Below, one piece after another: positions 60,445-64,000 of a DNA stretch of 64,000 nucleotides. The stretch is taken from contig NW_006768782.1 of NCBI RefSeq assembly GCF_000204055.1, positions 147,868-211,867 of the forward strand. The letters run 5' to 3'. The position numbers and the translations under genes were made by a program. Position 1 is the stretch's first letter. Each line of letters opens with the position of its first letter. The notes under the pieces are model-generated. The model was not told the origin of the DNA and searched no databases. It saw only the letters and a program-made list of their open reading frames with translations. This stretch comes from Melampsora larici-populina 98AG31 (taxonomy: Eukaryota > Basidiomycota > Pucciniomycetes > Pucciniales > Melampsoraceae).

Positions 60445-60590
60445 AGGGTGTGTTGCCTTAAGGAATTTCTGACCAGAAATCACATTCTGGATTTTTTTAA
60501 TGCAAAAATGAAACATGCACCACCAAATAGACACTTTAAATTTTGCAGAATGTGATTTCTCACCAGAAATTGCTTAAGTGAATGTGCCCT
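60445..60590. repeat. MITE, AGGGTGTGTTCACT family, copy B
   Basis: AGGGTGTGTTGCCTTAAGGA and inverted AGGGCACATTCACTTAAGCA; inner ATTTCTG-CCAGAAAT also paired. Same length as copy A at 9974 and similar ends. Confidence 0.65.
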
Positions 60591-61080
60591 CAATGTTGTT
60601 CCCAAAAATCTTGTCCCAGTTTTCCCCCACAACTTGAGCAGTTTGCTGGAATTTTTGGCAAGCTTTGTAAGAATGACACTACAAAGTAGCATCTGGTCTT
60701 GAAACAAAATCAAGGATCAAGTGACCGCTTCACTGTCAAACTTGAGCTGGTTTTCAGCCGCAGAGACAAGCACCCTTTGCTGGTCTCTATAAACATTCAA
60801 GCTGGCTTGTTTGAAAGGGACCGTATTGTGTTCTTGTTATGAGCCCTGAATGGGTATTATGCTTGTATGCTAGTACTGAGACTCCACTCTATCTGAGACC
60901 TGGCAAGTCAGAGTTTTCACATCTTTACGTTGCAATCTCATTATAGTACAAGACCACCTTTCTTTGTCCCTGGATCAATCCCTCTCGAAGTCCTAATAGT
61001 TCTATAGCTAACCTAATCTACATTCAGCATGGCACTATAATGCTGTTGAGATATATGCTGAAGATGGCTTATACACCATG

Positions 61081-61330
61081 TCCGTGTGGTGTTTTCTTGT
61101 CACCAAGCGCACACAAGTTGCCTTTGTGCCTCAAAGGCAGTCTGTGTGGTGTTTTCTTGTCAACAAGCGCACACAAGTTGCCTTTGTGCCTCAAAGGCAG
61201 TCTGTGTGGTGTTTTCTTGTCAACAAGCGCACACAAGTTGCCTTTGTGCCTCAAAGGGAGTCCGTGTGGTGTTTGCTCATCAATGAGCGCACACAAGTTG
61301 CCTTTGTGCCTCAAAGGCAGTCCCTGTGCA
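61081..61330 (+). repeat. 60-bp tandem repeat, four units
   Basis: Unit: GTGTGGTGTTTTCTTGTCAA...GTGCCTCAAAGGCAGTC. Units 2 and 3 differ by one or two bases, units 1 and 4 by more. Because 60 is a multiple of three, every frame without a stop stays open, producing 20-aa peptide repeats in several frames on both strands. Confidence 0.9.
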
Positions 61331-61917
61331 CTCGTTGTTGGGCCACTGCCACAAGGACACAGTGTATAGCTGCAAGAGACTCGGATACCTGGCCACTTCA
61401 ATGCTGTCTGCCTACAACTACAAAACAGTGAAAGAAACAACACTTGCCCAGGCTGCCCAAGAGTCCCAGATGCGGCCAAGACAGTGAATCCATTGATCTG
61501 AAAAACTACACCACAGGAGGGCATGGTCCACCTGTGGGAAGCCTGGATCAATGGCCCAAAGACCACCAATCTTTGCAGAGTGATGGGTAGCCTGTAGGTA
61601 GGCCCTATGCAGACTACCTTCAGGACAACTTGGTGATTGGTCTACAGGTGGCTTGTGGCCTACGGACAGCCCTTGGAAAGTCTTTTGGGCAAAAAAAGTG
61701 TGCATTTGAGCAGGAGCAATGCACTTATTGTATGTATGATTGAGAGGGGGGCTTAGCCTAAGCTTAGGTTTAGGGGTTAAATTGTAACTCAAAATGATTT
61801 TTATGTCCTTCAATAACCTAATAGCAACTCAAAAAATGTTCTGACCAGGTGTTATACATGGCTGTAAAAGACCAGTCTTGTCAGCCCTGAGTCAGGATGG
61901 GGGCGCAAAAAAATAAC

Positions 61918-61948
61918 GCGCCCAGGCGCGCGCCATGCGCCTGGGCGC
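61918..61948. repeat. GC-rich hairpin, 12-bp arms
   Basis: GCGCCCAGGCGC, 7-nt loop, GCGCCTGGGCGC, perfect. Surroundings are also rich in GGCGCGCC. No terminator context. Confidence 0.7.
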
Positions 61949-62519
61949 AGGGCGTGCCTAAACATCTCGGAAACAAGGTGGGCGCGCCCAAAGGCCTGTA
62001 TGCCTCACAGTGAGAAAGTGGGGCTTTCCACATGTTTATTTTCTTATAAAATCCATTTCAAGTTGTTTTTTGAATCAACTTCAATTAACATTAGACCTCC
62101 AAATTGCTAAGTGTTCAGGAGCTCGTGGATGTACACTGAAGTCCATTCTTGAAGGAGAAGAATGTGACGGGTGCAGCGGAGAATCACAGGTGAGAGATGT
62201 CACAGATAAATTCCTGGACAGTCTCTCAGAGGTGAATTTAGAAGAAATGGAAGATGGAAGGAAGAAAATTTTCCTCATTTCTCCATCCATTTCTCTCCTC
62301 AGCTGCATCCGCCTTCACTTGGCAAGTTAACTTTTTCTACGAAACATCTTCTTAGAAAATTTCGGAAAAAAATTAAGGAAATTAGTAGAAAGTCACTCGT
62401 GAAGGAAGAATACGTTCAGAAGGAATTCTCTCACCATTCAAATAAAAAACTCAACCCTATCGTTCAATTTCCGACTCTTAATAAGTTTTGGTTTTTCACC
62501 GCTTAAACGTCAATCGTGA

Positions 62520-64000
62520 ATGTGGAGACAACTGAAAAGGAAGTCAACGTCAACACCAACTTATCATTCAAAGAGTATGATGGAAACGATAGCACAGGAA
62601 GAGGAGAAGAAGAAGGTACATGCAATGAAGTTGAAAGAACAAGCGGAGGGGAGACTAAGACGAGCACACTCACGTGCACCTCCAGATGGAAACCCAATCC
62701 TACCAGATTCTGGCACGGATCCTAAGCTAGGTATCTCAGGCAATACACTCGACGACCATACTGGCTCTACCTCCATGGAGAATCACACCGACCCGTCTAG
62801 TAATCAGACAAAACAAAACATAGCAGAGGCCGGCCAGGAGAATGCGGCAGTGGGTGGTAATCATGTCGGAGTGGAGGTGGATGGTGGAGATGATGGAGAT
62901 AGCGAGCCTTCAGACGTGGACGAGCTATGTAGTGAGGGAAGTGATAGAAAGAAGAAGAAGAAGTCGCTAAGAAAGAGGAAAGCCTCAAAGTCTAAGAAGG
63001 GAAAGGAGAAGCGTGTCAGAATTGATGACACTTCTTCAGAGAGCGATAGTTCCATCAATTTAGGGAAATCGTACAAATACCTTATTGGGGAAGACCTCCG
63101 TAAGCAACTGGTTTCTCAGTTTTCAACCCCCCCTTTTTTCGGTTTTTCTCTACTCTATTGGCAGCAGGGGTAGCTTGAGGAGGACTGTCGCAGCCTATGT
63201 AGGCTCCAGTTTACAAAGGTTGTAGCTTTTGAGCTCCTGATACTCCCTTGGCTCCCGGTGATGCTTGTAGCTTTTGAGCTCCTGATACTCCCTTGGCTCC
63301 CTGTGATGGGTAGTAGCATATGGGTCGAGTGAAGGGGAAGGTGGTATTCGGATGTCCTGAAGGGGCATGCGGAAGGAGGATACCATTAGTTCCAAGCGCT
63401 CTGGACTTTGGTCCAGATTGTCTTGATGATCTCCTGCTTCATTCCAATGAAGGCAACACCAACCTGGAACCCCTCTCCCCCCCAGAGCCCATCCTGTTTT
63501 TTCTCCTGTTCTAGATAGAGGAGGCTAATGGCCTAAATCCAGCTCCTTTGTTTCCCACTGCAGATCCATCGTTGATTGCCGACCCTTCACAGGCTGTGAA
63601 GGAGTCGAAAGAGACAAAGCCTGTGGGATTGTCCAATGAGGAGAAACCGGGGAAATCCAAGCCTCTCATTGATCGTTTGATGTGGGCTATCGACCACAAA
63701 AACGTCACGGCAATCAAGGCGTTGCAATCAGAGATATGAGAGTTGGAAGCAATGAAACTGATTAAGGAGGAGAGAGAGTTCAGGAAGAGGGAGAAAAAGT
63801 TGAGGAGAGAAGCCAGGAAGGAGGCGAAGAAAGCGGAAGAGAAGAAGCGGTTGAAAAAAGAAGCAAAAAGAAAAGAAGGGAAAAGGAGCTAGGAAGAGAC
63901 AATCGAAGAAAAGGAAACGGAAGAGCTCAACTTCCAGCTTGAGCTCAAGCTCTAGTACTTCCTCTTTGGACTTGGATGAGAAGAAGGACTCCTCATCCCC
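62520..64000 (+). CDS. Charged Gag-like ORFs, probable start of a third DIRS-type element (partial)
   Basis: The first block (62520-about 63111) reads EEEKKKVHAMKLKEQAEGR, an acidic middle (GGDDGDSEPSDVDE) and KKKKKSLRKRKASKSKKGKE, then KSYKYLIGEDLRKQL before a possible donor. Later frames (63548-63738) give a Lys/Glu-rich coiled-coil-like stretch (LIDRLMWAIDHKNVTAIKAL), a TGA at 63737, then ELEAMKLIKEEREFRKREKK up to the window end. Composition and order resemble the missing N-terminal part of DIRS-1 Gag, but homology cannot be shown. It may be broken. Confidence 0.35.
63218..63307 (+). repeat. 49-bp direct repeat, two units
   Basis: TTGTAGCTTTTGAGCTCCTG...CTTGGCTCCCGGTGATG appears twice in tandem, with one base difference. 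Confidence 0.85.

Larger units (their letters stand above)
60591..62519. other. Gene-free interval with tandem array and palindrome
   Basis: Holds the 60-bp array and the GC palindrome. No exon supported; the ORFs at 61040-61813 are products of the array, and 62010-62330 lacks motifs. Confidence 0.5.

Noticed and set aside
61069..61569. 166-aa minus-strand ORF with four 20-aa repeats
   Set aside because: It is produced by the 60-bp tandem DNA repeat, which is open in several frames; no start context or domain.

Overview
The window is a transposon graveyard from a spliceosomal-intron-rich fungus. The DIRS, hAT, KDZ and P-like transposases, short introns of about 50-110 nt, and a divergent G-alpha gene all point to a basidiomycete. 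A rust fungus (Pucciniales) is my best guess and a TE-rich agaricomycete is the alternative; nothing here fixes the genus. Only two genes look as if they could serve the host: the 3' part of a transposase-tail/C19-like protease gene (1-2569, +) and an eight-exon G-protein alpha subunit gene (14418-16545, -). Everything else recognisable is mobile DNA.

Layout. 1-2569: C19-like gene. 2570-4100: GGTGTAAA palindrome array and a TA-flanked MITE. About 4110-9200: 5'-truncated DIRS retrotransposon (DIRS-1), with a Gag tail, RT-RNase H carrying a spliceosomal intron, and an intact tyrosine recombinase. 9200-14417: small repeats and three MITE-like elements. 14418-16545: G-alpha. About 16992-51512: a P-like transposon torn open by later insertions. 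51.53-60.3 kb: a decayed hAT (hAT-3) with a younger hAT (hAT-4) in its last intron. 60.3-62.5 kb: MITE, 60-bp tandem array, palindrome. 62520-64000: charged Gag-like ORFs, probably the start of a third DIRS-type element cut by the window edge.

The main story is a nest that can be read base by base. A P-like transposase gene on the minus strand was hit by a CACTA element (20975-22681, TSD TGA), by a 440-bp MITE near its end (17043-17482, TSD ATCCTACC), and by hAT-1 (22940-50957, TSD A/GTTTAGAC). hAT-1 was itself hit by DIRS-2 (23637-31920; split direct repeats A1-B1-A2-B2, no TSD), by a 14.5-kb KDZ element (33156-47626, TSD CTCATAGC), and by a GGTACGGT-rich element (about 47.89-50.54 kb) that holds a captured flavin-monooxygenase gene fragment and a further 1.2-kb insertion (48284-49480, TSD AAT). 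The KDZ element was hit by a second copy of the 440-bp MITE (39883-40322, TSD CATCCTAC) and by a complete, apparently intact hAT-2 (43151-46426, TSD TATTTAGC). In most cases the interrupted reading frame resumes when the insert and one TSD copy are removed on paper.

The most interesting candidate for something undescribed is the second gene of the KDZ element (40379-42461, +). It is a five-exon, 602-aa protein of unknown function whose splice phases are all coherent, next to a KDZ transposase that appears damaged. All family names come from motif recognition by eye; no database search was possible.
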